DNA of 57,942 nucleotides from Caulobacteraceae bacterium UBA5005. GTDB lineage: Bacteria; Pseudomonadota; Alphaproteobacteria; Caulobacterales; Caulobacteraceae. The DNA is taken from the NCBI GenBank assembly GCA_002398405.1, contig DGYN01000107.1, positions 1-57,942 of the forward strand, read 5' to 3'. A model generated the notes under the pieces. It was not told the origin of the DNA, did no database searches, and saw nothing but the letters and a program-made list of their open reading frames with translations. Shown here in pieces: positions 40,872 through 49,774 of the stretch; the first letter of the stretch is position 1; every line of letters begins with the position of its first letter. A program made the translations under genes and the position numbers.

Positions 40872-41518
40872 GCTTCGATCGCCGCCAGCAGGTCCTGCCG
40901 CGTGCGCTCCACGTGTTCGGCGGTGATCCCCGCCGCGGTTTGTCCATCGCCTGAGGCCCAGGCGTCATAGAGTCTTTCGTGCTCGGCCTTGGCCTTTTCG
41001 TCCCGGCCGTCTGGCGACAGGTGCAGGGCGACATAGCGCTGCGAGGCGGCGTGCAACCGGTTCAACAGCTCGGCGGTCAGCGGGCTGCGGCGGGGCAGGA
41101 TCAGGCTGACGTGGAACAGCCGGTTCTGGTCGGCGGCGAGCGAGAGCTGGCGGGCGGTCGAGGCGGCGTTCAGCTGACTCAGCGCCTTGGCGGCCACGGC
41201 GCGTTCCTCATCGGTCGCCTTGGCCGCGCCCTCGGCGACAGCGAGGGGTTCCAGCTGCAGGCGAAGGCCAAAGATCTCATCGGCTTCGGCGCGGGAGACG
41301 CCGCGGACTTGGAAGCCTCGGTGCGCCGCGCCGGCGACCAGCCCCTCGGCCTGCAGGTGGTTCAACGCTTCGCGCAGGGGAATGCGTGAGACGCCCAGCT
41401 CAGCCGCCACGGCGTCCTGGCGCAGGGGCGCGCCCGGGGCATAGCCGCCCGACAGGATGCGCGAGCGCAAGGCGTCGGTGACCCGCTCGGCGACGGTGCG
41501 GGAAAGGACCTCGGTCAT
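40868..41518 (-). CDS. GntR-family (FadR/FCD type) transcriptional regulator
   Basis: This 216-residue regulator has an N-terminal GntR winged helix (VTDALRSRILSGGYAPGAPL, about 13-32, then VSRIPLREALNHLQAEGLVAG) and an all-helical C-terminal FCD effector domain (about 85-210). Such regulators usually bind a carboxylic acid or similar metabolite and repress the adjacent operon. It sits inside the peptidase operon, between M61 and the DPP IV-like gene, so it probably controls peptide use. The inducer cannot be read from sequence. The operator was not found. Confidence 0.87.
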   Translation of the reverse strand: MTEVLSRTVAERVTDALRSRILSGGYAPGAPLRQDAVAAELGVSRIPLREALNHLQAEGLVAGAAHRGFQVRGVSRAEADEIFGLRLQLEPLAVAEGAAKATDEERAVAAKALSQLNAASTARQLSLAADQNRLFHVSLILPRRSPLTAELLNRLHAASQRYVALHLSPDGRDEKAKAEHERLYDAWASGDGQTAAGITAEHVERTRQDLLAAIEA

Positions 41519-41532
41519 CTAGCGGTCTTCCA

Positions 41533-43458
41533 TCATTTGCGGGCCAGGATGTCATCAAGCCGGGCGGGAGTCCCGGCAATGCGCTCCAGGCGCGGGTAAC
41601 GCAGGCCTCCCGAGTATTCGAGGCGGACGGTGCGGAACAGATCGCCCTGGCGGATCAGGAATTCGACCGGCGCCCCGGCTTTGCTGGCCTTGACCGCGGC
41701 CTTCAGCCGGTCGGCGTCGAAGGCCAGGTTGTTGACGGCGATCACCTGGGTCCCGGTGGTGAGGCCGGCCTTGAACACCGGCCCGTCCCACTGCACCTCG
41801 GTCATGCGGCCGGCGGAATCGAAGACAGCGCCGATCGAGTACATCATGTTTGACACCCTGTTGCGGGTCTCGTTGGCCTTCTGCACCGCGTGGGGCTCTT
41901 CGGTATAGACCAGGCGGTAGCCGCCCCGAGTTAGGCCATCGAGGAAAGCCGGCTGGCCCACCTCGTCGAGGCGTTTGCGCAGATAGCTTGACCAGTCGTA
42001 GGGCTCGATGCGGTTGAGTGTCGCGACGATGTCCTCGAAGCGGTAGGGGACCTGGCCCCAGTCGCCGTCGTTGATACCGAAGAAGGCCTTGGCGAAATCG
42101 TCCAGGGACCTCGCGCCGTTGGACCGCTCGCGGATCAGGGTGTCGATCTCCAGCCAGATGAGCTGGCCTTCCCGGTAATATTCTTCGCTGCGCTGCCAGC
42201 TGTCCCAGGGCAGGGAACGGCGGGCCTGGATGATCGGATCGTTGGTGGTGTCCTGCAGGGCGCGCCATTTACGGCCCGGCTGGTTGTCGTAATAGGCCGC
42301 TACCCCGGAGAGGAAATCCAGCGCCTGCTGCTTGGTGACAAAGCCCGCGCGAGCGGCCAGAACGTTGCCCCAGTACTGGGTCTGGCCCTCGTAGACCCAG
42401 AGCAGGCTGTCGCGCATGGGGGTCGAGAAATCGGGCGTCCAGAGGTCGTGCGGGCGGCGGAACTTGCCGTTCCAGGAGTGGGTGTATTCGTGGGGCAGGA
42501 GATCCCGCGACAGCAGGGCGGTGTCCCAGGTGGTGAAGTAGCGCGGATTGACCCCGTTCTCGCTCGAGCGGTGATGTTCCAGCCCGCTGCCGCCCAGGCG
42601 GTCGGAAAGTGACAGCAGAAAATCATAACGATTGAAGTGCCTTGCGCCGAAAAGCTTGTCGGCCTGGCGAACCAGCTCGCGGTGGATTTCGATGACCTCC
42701 GGCGTCGCCTCGAGAAATTCCGGAGCGTCGGCGACGATGTTGAGAATGACCGGGCTGCGGCCGCCGGGATCGAGGTCGATGCGGCGATAGTGCTTGCCGG
42801 CGAACATCGGCGAGTCGGAGAGGGTCTCGAAACTCACCGGCTTGAAGGTCACCGTATCGCCGCTGCTCCCCGCCTCATCCAGGGCTACGCCGTATTTCCA
42901 GCCCGGCGGCAGTTTGACGCTCGCCTCGATCATGATCCGGCGGGTGAAATGGCCGGCCGGATAGAGCGCCATCGGGTACCACTGCAGGCGCAGCATCTCC
43001 TGAGTGATCAGGGCGCCGCCCTGGGAGGCCTCGACGGGGGTCAGGTACTGGGCTTCGATCTCGATCTCGCGGGCCCCCGCCGGGATGTCGATATGGAAGG
43101 CCTCCATGCTGACCACATCGCGGGTCCAGCGCAGGGTCTGGCCATTGGCCTTGATGGTCAGGCCCGTGAAGTTGTGCACCGGGCCGCTGGGACCATGGTT
43201 GCCGGGAACCCAGCGCTGATAGAGCAGGGTCATGGGCCCCGCGCGCTGAACGGGAATGGTCTGGCGGACCCGATAGATGCGCCGGTCGAGATCGGTTGCG
43301 TCGACGGCAAGCTTCAACAGGCCGGGATAGTCCACGTCCCTGGGCGCAGGGATTGGCGCTGGCATGGGCATCGGCTGGGGTGCGGAATTCTGGGCCTGGG
43401 CGACGCCGCCCAGGATCACGAGGGCGCAGCCCGCCGCGAGCACGCGTTTCAAGGTCAA
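41533..43458 (-). CDS. M61 family metallopeptidase (glycyl aminopeptidase-like) with PDZ
   Basis: This 641-residue exported zinc peptidase has a signal peptide (MTLKRVLAAGCALVILGGVA), an N-terminal beta domain and the zinc motif LLPHEYTHSWNGK with His323, Glu324 and His327. A C-terminal PDZ-like region (about 520-600) has VQWDGPVFKAGLTTGTQVIA. M61 enzymes cleave N-terminal Gly or Ala. The start is a TTG at 43458 that overlaps the preceding S9 gene by 4 bases, so it is translated by coupling. A later start would cut the signal peptide. Confidence 0.9.
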   Translation of the reverse strand: MTLKRVLAAGCALVILGGVAQAQNSAPQPMPMPAPIPAPRDVDYPGLLKLAVDATDLDRRIYRVRQTIPVQRAGPMTLLYQRWVPGNHGPSGPVHNFTGLTIKANGQTLRWTRDVVSMEAFHIDIPAGAREIEIEAQYLTPVEASQGGALITQEMLRLQWYPMALYPAGHFTRRIMIEASVKLPPGWKYGVALDEAGSSGDTVTFKPVSFETLSDSPMFAGKHYRRIDLDPGGRSPVILNIVADAPEFLEATPEVIEIHRELVRQADKLFGARHFNRYDFLLSLSDRLGGSGLEHHRSSENGVNPRYFTTWDTALLSRDLLPHEYTHSWNGKFRRPHDLWTPDFSTPMRDSLLWVYEGQTQYWGNVLAARAGFVTKQQALDFLSGVAAYYDNQPGRKWRALQDTTNDPIIQARRSLPWDSWQRSEEYYREGQLIWLEIDTLIRERSNGARSLDDFAKAFFGINDGDWGQVPYRFEDIVATLNRIEPYDWSSYLRKRLDEVGQPAFLDGLTRGGYRLVYTEEPHAVQKANETRNRVSNMMYSIGAVFDSAGRMTEVQWDGPVFKAGLTTGTQVIAVNNLAFDADRLKAAVKASKAGAPVEFLIRQGDLFRTVRLEYSGGLRYPRLERIAGTPARLDDILARK

Positions 43459-45806
43459 GGGGCGGTCTCTCCAGTTGAGCGGCTGGCCGTGGTCACGGCC
43501 GGCGGGGGTGCGTTACGGTTGGGCGGCGTGACGCCCATGAGGTTCTGGACGAAGAAGTCCCAGCGGCGGCGTTCGCCATAGCGGCCGCCCTCACTGTGGC
43601 CGGTCCCCGGCAGGAATAGGAAGTCGAAGGTCTTGCCGGCTTTTATCAGGGCGTTGGCCACCTGATAGGTGGAGGCCGGATCGACGTTGTTGTCCAGCTC
43701 TCCGACCACCAGCATCAGTTTCCCTTGCAGGCGGTGGGCGTTGTCGACGTTGGAGGCCTTGGCGTATTCCGGCCCGACGGGCCAGCCCATGAACTGTTCG
43801 TTCCACCAAATCTTGTCCATGCGGTTGTCATGGCTGCCGGCGAAGGCGAAGGCCGCGTCATAGAACTCAGGATGGAAGAGCAGGGCGCCCAGGGCGTTCT
43901 GACCTCCCGCTGAGCCGCCGTACACGCCGACACGGCTGATGTCGTACCAGGAGTGTTTTGCGGCGATGGCCTTGTGCCAGAGGATGCGGTCGGGAAACCC
44001 GCCGTCGCCGAGGTTCTTCCATGACACGTCCTGGAAGGCCTTGGAGCGGTTTGAGGTCCCCATGCCGTCGACCTGGACGACGATGAAGCCAAGCTCGGCC
44101 TGGGTGTGCATGGGGCGCCAGGCGGTGAAGGTCTTGGGGGTGAAACTGTCCTGGGGACCGGCGTAGATGTTCTCGATCACCGGGTAGGATTTGGCCGGGT
44201 CGAAGTTGGTCGGGCGGATGATGACGCCATGGATATCGGTCTTGCCGTCGCGACCCTTGGCGACGAACGGCTCGGGGGCGATCCAGCCGGCGGCCTTCAA
44301 CGCGGTCAGGTCGCCTCGGCCCAGTTCAGCCACGAGAGACTGGTCGGCGGTGCGGCGAAGTTCGGTGACGGGGGCAAGATCCACCCTGGACCAGGTGTCT
44401 ATGTAGAAGCGGTTGTCCGGGGAGAAGGCGACGGTGTGGCTCCCGTCCGCAGTGGTCAGGGGCGCCAAGTTGGAGCCGTCGAAGTCCACCCGGTAATAGT
44501 GAATGAAATAAGGGTCTTGCTCGGGTATCTTACCGGTCGCCGTGAACCAGATTTGCCGCCTGCGGTGATCGACCCGGGTCACGGCCTTGACGGCGAACTC
44601 GCCCCTTGTGATCTGGTTTTTCACCTCTCCCTTGGCGATGTCATAGAGATAGAGGTGGTTCCAGCCGTCCCGCTCGGACATCCACACCGCCTCTTCCTCG
44701 TCCGGTGCGATGGAGAGGTACTGCTTGCCCGAATAGTTGAAATAGGTCGCCGCCTTCTCCTCGATTACCGTCCGCGGCTTGCCCGTCTCGGCGTCGATGT
44801 CGAGGACGCGGAAGAGCTGGTGGCCGCGCTGGTTGTAGTTGATGCGAAAGCCCCGGCTATCCTTCCACCAGGCGGGATTGGTCTGGGCGTAGGCGTTGGG
44901 GAACAGGGCCCGGTCGATCACCTTGGCCTCGCCGCTCTCTACATCGAAGAGCACCGGCTGCCGCTCCGGCAGGGCGTCGCCGGGCTTGAGATAGTACATC
45001 TCGGTGAGCTTGGGCTGCAGCTGATCGGCCGGCGAGCTTTCGATGTAGGTCACCACGCGCCGGTCGCCCGGTTTGGTGCGCACCACCGCCAGCATCTTGG
45101 AATTCGGCGACCAGGCGCCGGTGTGCAGGGCGTAGGCGTTGGCCGCCGAGCCGTCCTTGGAAAGCGGCCGCTCGCTCTTGTCGTCGGCGACCTCACGCAG
45201 CCAGATGTTGTGCTCTCGGACAAAGGCCTCGAGCTTGCGGTTGGGCGACAGCACCCGCAGCACCGGGGCGGCGGCCGTGGGCGTCGCCGTGCCGGGGGCG
45301 ACCCGCGGGCCCATGCCGCTGCCGCGCGGGGCGGGGACGGGGACGGGATCGCCCGTCCGCTCGCAGCTGGGCTCAGCCAGGGCGCAGCGAAAGCGGCCTG
45401 AGGGGATGGAAAAGTCGATCGCCCTATCCCGGTCCTCATAGGTGAAGGTCGAGAACGGCAGGGTCAGAGCCGCGTAGGGCGCGCGGGGCTTGGCGGCCGT
45501 GGTCAGGGCCTGGGCGATTTTCTCGTGGTCGAAGGCGGGGGTAAGGACGCCGGACTTTGGATCGACGCTGATGAATTCATTGCCGCCCCGCGTGGATCGG
45601 CGGTACCAAAGGCGGTCGGACGTCTTGGACCAGCTGGCGGTTTCGGCCACCCCGGTGACCAGGCCCCGCCACTTGTCGGCCAAGCCCTCGGCGCGAGCAT
45701 AGTCGGCGGGAAGGCCCTGGGCCCAGGCAAGGCCGGGTAAAATCAGGACCGCCGAGAGCGCCGCCGCGACGATCCGTCTCCGATCGGATATGATATGCAA
45801 TCGCAC
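43455..45806 (-). CDS. S9 family serine peptidase (prolyl peptidase, DPP-like)
   Basis: This 783-residue exported enzyme has a signal peptide (RRRIVAAALSAVLILPGLAW, cleavage after AQG) and a beta-propeller of about 500 residues. Its catalytic domain has VGVYGGSAGGQNALGALLFH with nucleophile Ser632, and GTGHSEGGRYGERRRW at the His. Its start is a GTG at 45806 with an AGGAGGAG RBS about 9 bases upstream. It is the first gene of the operon S9, M61, GntR, S9, and is divergent from the FKBP gene across 124 bases. Confidence 0.88.
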   Translation of the reverse strand: MRLHIISDRRRIVAAALSAVLILPGLAWAQGLPADYARAEGLADKWRGLVTGVAETASWSKTSDRLWYRRSTRGGNEFISVDPKSGVLTPAFDHEKIAQALTTAAKPRAPYAALTLPFSTFTYEDRDRAIDFSIPSGRFRCALAEPSCERTGDPVPVPAPRGSGMGPRVAPGTATPTAAAPVLRVLSPNRKLEAFVREHNIWLREVADDKSERPLSKDGSAANAYALHTGAWSPNSKMLAVVRTKPGDRRVVTYIESSPADQLQPKLTEMYYLKPGDALPERQPVLFDVESGEAKVIDRALFPNAYAQTNPAWWKDSRGFRINYNQRGHQLFRVLDIDAETGKPRTVIEEKAATYFNYSGKQYLSIAPDEEEAVWMSERDGWNHLYLYDIAKGEVKNQITRGEFAVKAVTRVDHRRRQIWFTATGKIPEQDPYFIHYYRVDFDGSNLAPLTTADGSHTVAFSPDNRFYIDTWSRVDLAPVTELRRTADQSLVAELGRGDLTALKAAGWIAPEPFVAKGRDGKTDIHGVIIRPTNFDPAKSYPVIENIYAGPQDSFTPKTFTAWRPMHTQAELGFIVVQVDGMGTSNRSKAFQDVSWKNLGDGGFPDRILWHKAIAAKHSWYDISRVGVYGGSAGGQNALGALLFHPEFYDAAFAFAGSHDNRMDKIWWNEQFMGWPVGPEYAKASNVDNAHRLQGKLMLVVGELDNNVDPASTYQVANALIKAGKTFDFLFLPGTGHSEGGRYGERRRWDFFVQNLMGVTPPNRNAPPPAVTTASRSTGETAP

Positions 45807-45930
45807 CGCCGAGCTTCTCCTCCCCCGGAAAAGGAATACATCGAAGGCTTGGGGTCAAGCGTCTGAACAGTCGACAGAAGGCGGTGTTTGGCTCATCTAA
45901 AAGACAAGATCGTCTCTCAGGGTAACCTCC
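45807..45930. other. Divergent promoter region of the peptidase operon and FKBP gene
   Basis: This 124-base gap separates the GTG start of the S9 peptidase (minus) and the ATG of the FKBP gene (plus). No repeat stands out. It is the natural site for the GntR operator, but I could not recognise a clear FadR-like dyad. Confidence 0.4.
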
Positions 45931-46476
45931 ATGAAATCGCTTCCGGCCCTCGCCGCCGCCGTTGTTCTCGCCGGCCTCCTCGTTTTCCAGGCCGCCGGAG
46001 CGGCCGCCCAGAACCCCGCGCCGCCGCCGCCCTGCAAGGCGGGCGCCTTCACGGCCAAGCCCCAGGATAAGGCGACCGATCCGGCCGTGGTCGCCGCTAA
46101 GGCCTTCATGGCCGCCAACGCCAAACAACCGGGGGTCAAGACCCTGCCCTCCGGGGCGCAGTACAAGATCGTCACCTCGGGCGCCAAGGACGCAGCCTGC
46201 GCCAATCCCGAACTCCGCGTCCGGGTCCACTATGAGGGGACGCTGCCCGACGGCACTGTGTTCGACACTTCGATGGACGGCGCGCCGCGGGTCTATTCGC
46301 TGAACGGCCTGATCCCCGGCTGGCAGCAGGTGGTGCCGATGATGCGTATCGGCGACGAATGGATCATCTATCTGCCTCCGCAGCTCGGTTACGGAACCAC
46401 GGGCGCGCTTGGGGGCAAGGTTCCGCCCAACTCACCTCTGATCTTCAAGATGAAACTTCTCGGACTACTGGGTTAG
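45931..46476 (+). CDS. FKBP-type peptidyl-prolyl cis-trans isomerase
   Basis: This 181-residue protein has an N-terminal signal peptide (SLPALAAAVVLAGLLVFQAA, cleavage after AAA) and a single FKBP domain (about 90-180) with VRVHYEGTLPDGTVFDTSMD, GWQQVVPMMRIGDEWIIYLPP and GYGTTGALGGKVPPNSPLIF. It catalyses Xaa-Pro isomerisation for periplasmic folding, and pairs naturally with the prolyl peptidase gene 17 bases downstream. The ATG at 45931 has a GGGTAACC upstream, with no strong RBS. Confidence 0.92.
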   Translation: MKSLPALAAAVVLAGLLVFQAAGAAAQNPAPPPPCKAGAFTAKPQDKATDPAVVAAKAFMAANAKQPGVKTLPSGAQYKIVTSGAKDAACANPELRVRVHYEGTLPDGTVFDTSMDGAPRVYSLNGLIPGWQQVVPMMRIGDEWIIYLPPQLGYGTTGALGGKVPPNSPLIFKMKLLGLLG

Positions 46477-46493
46477 GAAAAAGGGGGTCGGAC

Positions 46494-48581
46494 ATGCGCG
46501 CAGCCCTGATCGGAATTATCGCAGCCCTCATGAGCACGGCCTCCCTCGCCCAATCCACAGATCCCCACGCCTATCTGGAGGAGATCGAGGGCGTCAGAGC
46601 CCTGGAGTTTGCTCGCGCCGAAAACGGCCGCACCCTGCCTTTGCTCCAGGGCGATGCGCGTTATCAGAAGCTCTATGGCGACGCCCTGGCGATCGCCACG
46701 GCCGCCGACCGCATTCCGGGCGTCAGCTTCACCCACGACGGCAACCTGCGGAACTACTGGCAGGACGCCACCCACGTGCGCGGAATCTGGCGCACGACAA
46801 CCCTGGACAGCTACAAGACCGGCAATCCGCAGTGGCGCACGATCTTCGACCTGGACGCCGTCGCCAAGGCCGAGGGCAAGAACTGGGTCTGGCAGGGCGC
46901 TGATTGCCTGCAGCCGGAAGGCCGGCTCTGCATCCTGGCGCTTTCTGACGGCGGCAAGGACGCCACCACCTATCGCGAATATGATCTGGCGGCCGGCAAG
47001 TTCGTCGACGGCGGGTTCTTCTCGCCCGAGGCCAAGCAGGACATCGCCTGGCTGGACAAGGACACGGTTCTGATCGGCACCGACTGGGGGCCGGGGACCA
47101 TGACCGAGTCCAGCTATCCCTACATCGTCAAGGAGTGGAAGCGGGGAACGCCGCTCAGCGCCGCTCGGGAAGTTTTCCGCGGCACGGCCAAGGACATGAC
47201 GGTCAGTCCCCAGGTGCTGCGCGACGCGGACGGCGTGGTGCAGGCTGTGCTGATCAACAAGCTCCCCAGCTTCTTCGAGACCGAGCGTCACCTGCGCACC
47301 GCCAATGGCGGGTTTGTCAAACTGCCCCTGCCGCTGAAATCCTCCATCGTCGCCCTGATGGATAAGCAGCTGGTGGTCAGCCTCGAACAGGACTGGCCCG
47401 AGCGGAACCAGAAGGAAGGCGACATCATCTCCTTCGATCTCGCCGAGCTGAAGGCCAATCCGGCCGCCGCCAAGGCGACCCTGGTGATCCGGCCCTCCCA
47501 AAGCCAGGGCAGCATCGGCATCAACACCACCCGCAACCGGCTGATCATGTCGGTCTATGAGAACGTCAAAGGCTCGCTCTACAGCTACCGGCATGGGCCA
47601 GGCGGCTGGACCGCGACCAGGCTCGACCTGCCGGCCGACATGTCGGTGGGCCTGGGGGCGGCGGCTGACCACAACGACCAGTTCATGGTCACCACGGCGA
47701 ACTTCCTGACCCCCACGACCCAGTATCTGTTCGACGCCCAGACCGGAAAGCGCGAGGTGCTGCGGACCCTGCCCGCCAAGTTCAATTCGGCGACCCACCT
47801 GGTCGAGCAGTTCTGGGCGACGTCGAAGGACGGGACCAAGGTTCCCTATTTCGTAGTCCGGCCCAAGGACCTGAAGTTCGACGGGACCGCGCCGACCCTG
47901 CTCTACGCCTACGGTGGTTTCGAGGTCTCGCAGACGCCGGGCTATTCTGGTTCGATCGGCAAGCTGTGGCTGGAGAGCGGCGGGGTCTATGTCCTGGCCA
48001 ATATCAGGGGCGGCGGCGAGTTCGGACCGCGCTGGCACAATGCGGGGCTGAAGCTGAAGCGGCAGGTGGTCTACGATGACTTCTTCGCCGTCTCCGAGGA
48101 CCTGATCGCACGCAAGATCACCACGCCGCGCAGGCTGGGCATCATGGGCGGCTCCAACGGCGGGCTTCTGATGGGCGTGGCTCTGACCCAGCGGCCGGAG
48201 CTCTACAATGCGATCGTCATCCAGGTGCCGCTGTTCGACATGATCGGCTACACCAAGCTGGGCGCGGGCGCCTCCTGGATGGGGGAATATGGCGATCCGA
48301 CCATCCCCGAAGAGCGGGCCATGCTGATGAGCTATTCGCCCTATCAGAACCTGAAAGCCGGCCAGAAATACCCCGAGGTCTATATCGACACCTCGACCAA
48401 GGACGATCGCGTCCATCCCGGCCACGCCCGCAAGGCCGCCGCCAAGCTCAAGGAACTCGGCTACCCATTCCTCTATTATGAGAACATCGATGGCGGGCAC
48501 TCGGCCGCCGCCAATCTCGAGGAGAGCGCCAGGCGCGTCGCCCTGGAATACACCTACCTCACCAGAAAGCTGATGGACTGA
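46494..48581 (+). CDS. Prolyl oligopeptidase family serine peptidase (S9A)
   Basis: This 695-residue S9A enzyme has a signal peptide (RAALIGIIAALMSTASLAQ), a beta-propeller of about 400 residues and the catalytic domain with GIMGGSNGGLLMGVALTQRP (Ser554), STKDDRVHPGHARK (Asp) and NIDGGHSAAANLEE (His). It cleaves small peptides after proline. The ATG at 46494 follows a GGGGG RBS-like run. A 45-residue upstream extension within the FKBP 3' region is ignored. It is coupled by 1 base (TGATG) to phhB. Confidence 0.92.
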   Translation: MRAALIGIIAALMSTASLAQSTDPHAYLEEIEGVRALEFARAENGRTLPLLQGDARYQKLYGDALAIATAADRIPGVSFTHDGNLRNYWQDATHVRGIWRTTTLDSYKTGNPQWRTIFDLDAVAKAEGKNWVWQGADCLQPEGRLCILALSDGGKDATTYREYDLAAGKFVDGGFFSPEAKQDIAWLDKDTVLIGTDWGPGTMTESSYPYIVKEWKRGTPLSAAREVFRGTAKDMTVSPQVLRDADGVVQAVLINKLPSFFETERHLRTANGGFVKLPLPLKSSIVALMDKQLVVSLEQDWPERNQKEGDIISFDLAELKANPAAAKATLVIRPSQSQGSIGINTTRNRLIMSVYENVKGSLYSYRHGPGGWTATRLDLPADMSVGLGAAADHNDQFMVTTANFLTPTTQYLFDAQTGKREVLRTLPAKFNSATHLVEQFWATSKDGTKVPYFVVRPKDLKFDGTAPTLLYAYGGFEVSQTPGYSGSIGKLWLESGGVYVLANIRGGGEFGPRWHNAGLKLKRQVVYDDFFAVSEDLIARKITTPRRLGIMGGSNGGLLMGVALTQRPELYNAIVIQVPLFDMIGYTKLGAGASWMGEYGDPTIPEERAMLMSYSPYQNLKAGQKYPEVYIDTSTKDDRVHPGHARKAAAKLKELGYPFLYYENIDGGHSAAANLEESARRVALEYTYLTRKLMD

Positions 48582-48850
48582 TGCCGCGCGAAGGGCTCGA
48601 CGATCTGACCAAGGGCGGCTGGACCCTGGCCGCCGACGGCAAGTCGATCTCCAAGACTTTCCGGTTCAAGGATTTCGTGCGGGCCTTCGGCTTCATGAGC
48701 AGCGCCGCCCTCGTCGCCGAACGCATGGACCATCATCCGGACTGGACCAATGTCTACAACACCGTCGAGGTCAGGCTTTCGACGCACAGCGAGGATGCCC
48801 TGACGGCCAAGGACCTGGCGCTGGCCAAGGCGATGGACGCGCTGGCCTAG
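48581..48850 (+). CDS. phhB: Pterin-4a-carbinolamine dehydratase
   Basis: This 89-residue dehydratase regenerates the tetrahydropterin cofactor after hydroxylation of phenylalanine or similar substrates. The diagnostic EHHPDW-like region reads AERMDHHPDWTNVYNTVEVR, including the catalytic His pair. It overlaps the POP gene by 1 base and the convergent S51 gene by 4 bases. No phenylalanine hydroxylase lies in the window, and the alternative DCoH-type role is possible. Confidence 0.92.
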   Translation: MPREGLDDLTKGGWTLAADGKSISKTFRFKDFVRAFGFMSSAALVAERMDHHPDWTNVYNTVEVRLSTHSEDALTAKDLALAKAMDALA

Positions 48851-49704
48851 CGCATCACACGCCGGGTTCGCATGTCATAGACATCGCCGGGGGAAAGGGT
48901 CTTCCATGGGATTTCGCCCTTAGGCCGGATATAGTCATGCACCGCCACCTTGCCGGCGCCGATGACTTCGAAGCGGTCGCCGCTGACGACGATGGCCGTG
49001 TTCTCTGAAATGCCGATGCCGAGGTATTTGCCCGGGTGGGCCTGCATCACCTGAATGAGGTCGCGCCAGCGGTTGCGGGTGTCGATGTGCTGGTCGATGG
49101 CCGTGCGCTTCAGGAGGGCGAAACCCAGCTGGTGGTTCGGCTCCTTGGTCATGACGACGTCTGGGCCGGAGCTGTCGCCGCGGATCAGATACTCGCCCTG
49201 GATGGTGGCGCCCGCGGAGGTTCCGGCGACGACGCCGCCGCGCTCCAGCACCTTGGCGATCTCGCGTTCGGTGCGGGTGCCCTTGTAGCTGTCGACCATG
49301 TTCCACTGGCGGCCGCCCTCGAGCCATACCCCCGTGGCGTCGAGCAGGGGACGGACGAAGGCTTCGGTGTCGGCTTCCTTGGGGTCGGCGGTGTGCAGCA
49401 TGGCGATGCGCCGGACGCCGCGGGTCATCTTCCAGCGGCCAAGGATCTCGATGTCCTGATAGACCTTGAGGCTGCCGTCGCGATTGCGGTTGCCGCCGTT
49501 GGTGGGGATGACCACGAACCGGCCGTTTTCCCTGCCGCCCGCCGCGCTGAGGAAGCGGTCGAGGATGCCGGTATCCTCGATCTGGCCGCCGCCGACCAGG
49601 ATCAGAGTTCCCTTGGCGGGGCCGTACCGGGGCGCGCCCGGCTGGAAAGCGGCGAGGCCCATGGCCAGGGCCAGGATCGTCAGGGCGACGGCCAGTCTGC
49701 GCAT
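48847..49704 (-). CDS. Peptidase S51 / cyanophycinase-like
   Basis: This 285-residue Ser peptidase of the S51/cyanophycinase family has an N-terminal signal peptide (RRLAVALTILALAMGLAAFQ). It has the nucleophile motif GVVAGTSAGATIQGEYLIRG (Ser in TSAGA), the preceding GGGQIEDTG and an LGIGISENTAIVV that carries the Glu. Members cleave beta-Asp-Arg dipeptides from cyanophycin or Asp-dipeptides (peptidase E-like). The exported form fits extracellular or periplasmic peptide use. It converges with phhB and is divergent from the XRE-cupin gene. Confidence 0.85.
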   Translation of the reverse strand: MRRLAVALTILALAMGLAAFQPGAPRYGPAKGTLILVGGGQIEDTGILDRFLSAAGGRENGRFVVIPTNGGNRNRDGSLKVYQDIEILGRWKMTRGVRRIAMLHTADPKEADTEAFVRPLLDATGVWLEGGRQWNMVDSYKGTRTEREIAKVLERGGVVAGTSAGATIQGEYLIRGDSSGPDVVMTKEPNHQLGFALLKRTAIDQHIDTRNRWRDLIQVMQAHPGKYLGIGISENTAIVVSGDRFEVIGAGKVAVHDYIRPKGEIPWKTLSPGDVYDMRTRRVMR

Positions 49705-49744
49705 GCCACAACACTACATCAACCACTTGGGGCAGTCTTGACTC

Positions 49745-49774
49745 CATGATAGGAGATGCAATTCTCTGATCATG
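49745..49774. promoter_or_regulatory. 30-bp dyad over the XRE-cupin start codon
   Basis: CATGAT-N2-GAGA-N6-TCTC-N2-ATCATG: the outer 6-bp and inner 4-bp arms are both perfect inverse complements. Its right end contains the ATG (49772) of the XRE gene, and its left end lies 41 bases from the S51 gene start. Such a site would let the XRE protein bind and block its own translation and transcription as well as the divergent gene. The binding itself is inferred. Confidence 0.6.

Noticed and set aside
45782..45796. ATATGATATG-like symmetric stretch at the S9 peptidase start as a GntR operator
   Set aside because: It lies inside the coding sequence and does not fit the FadR-type consensus. The symmetry is too short to rely on.
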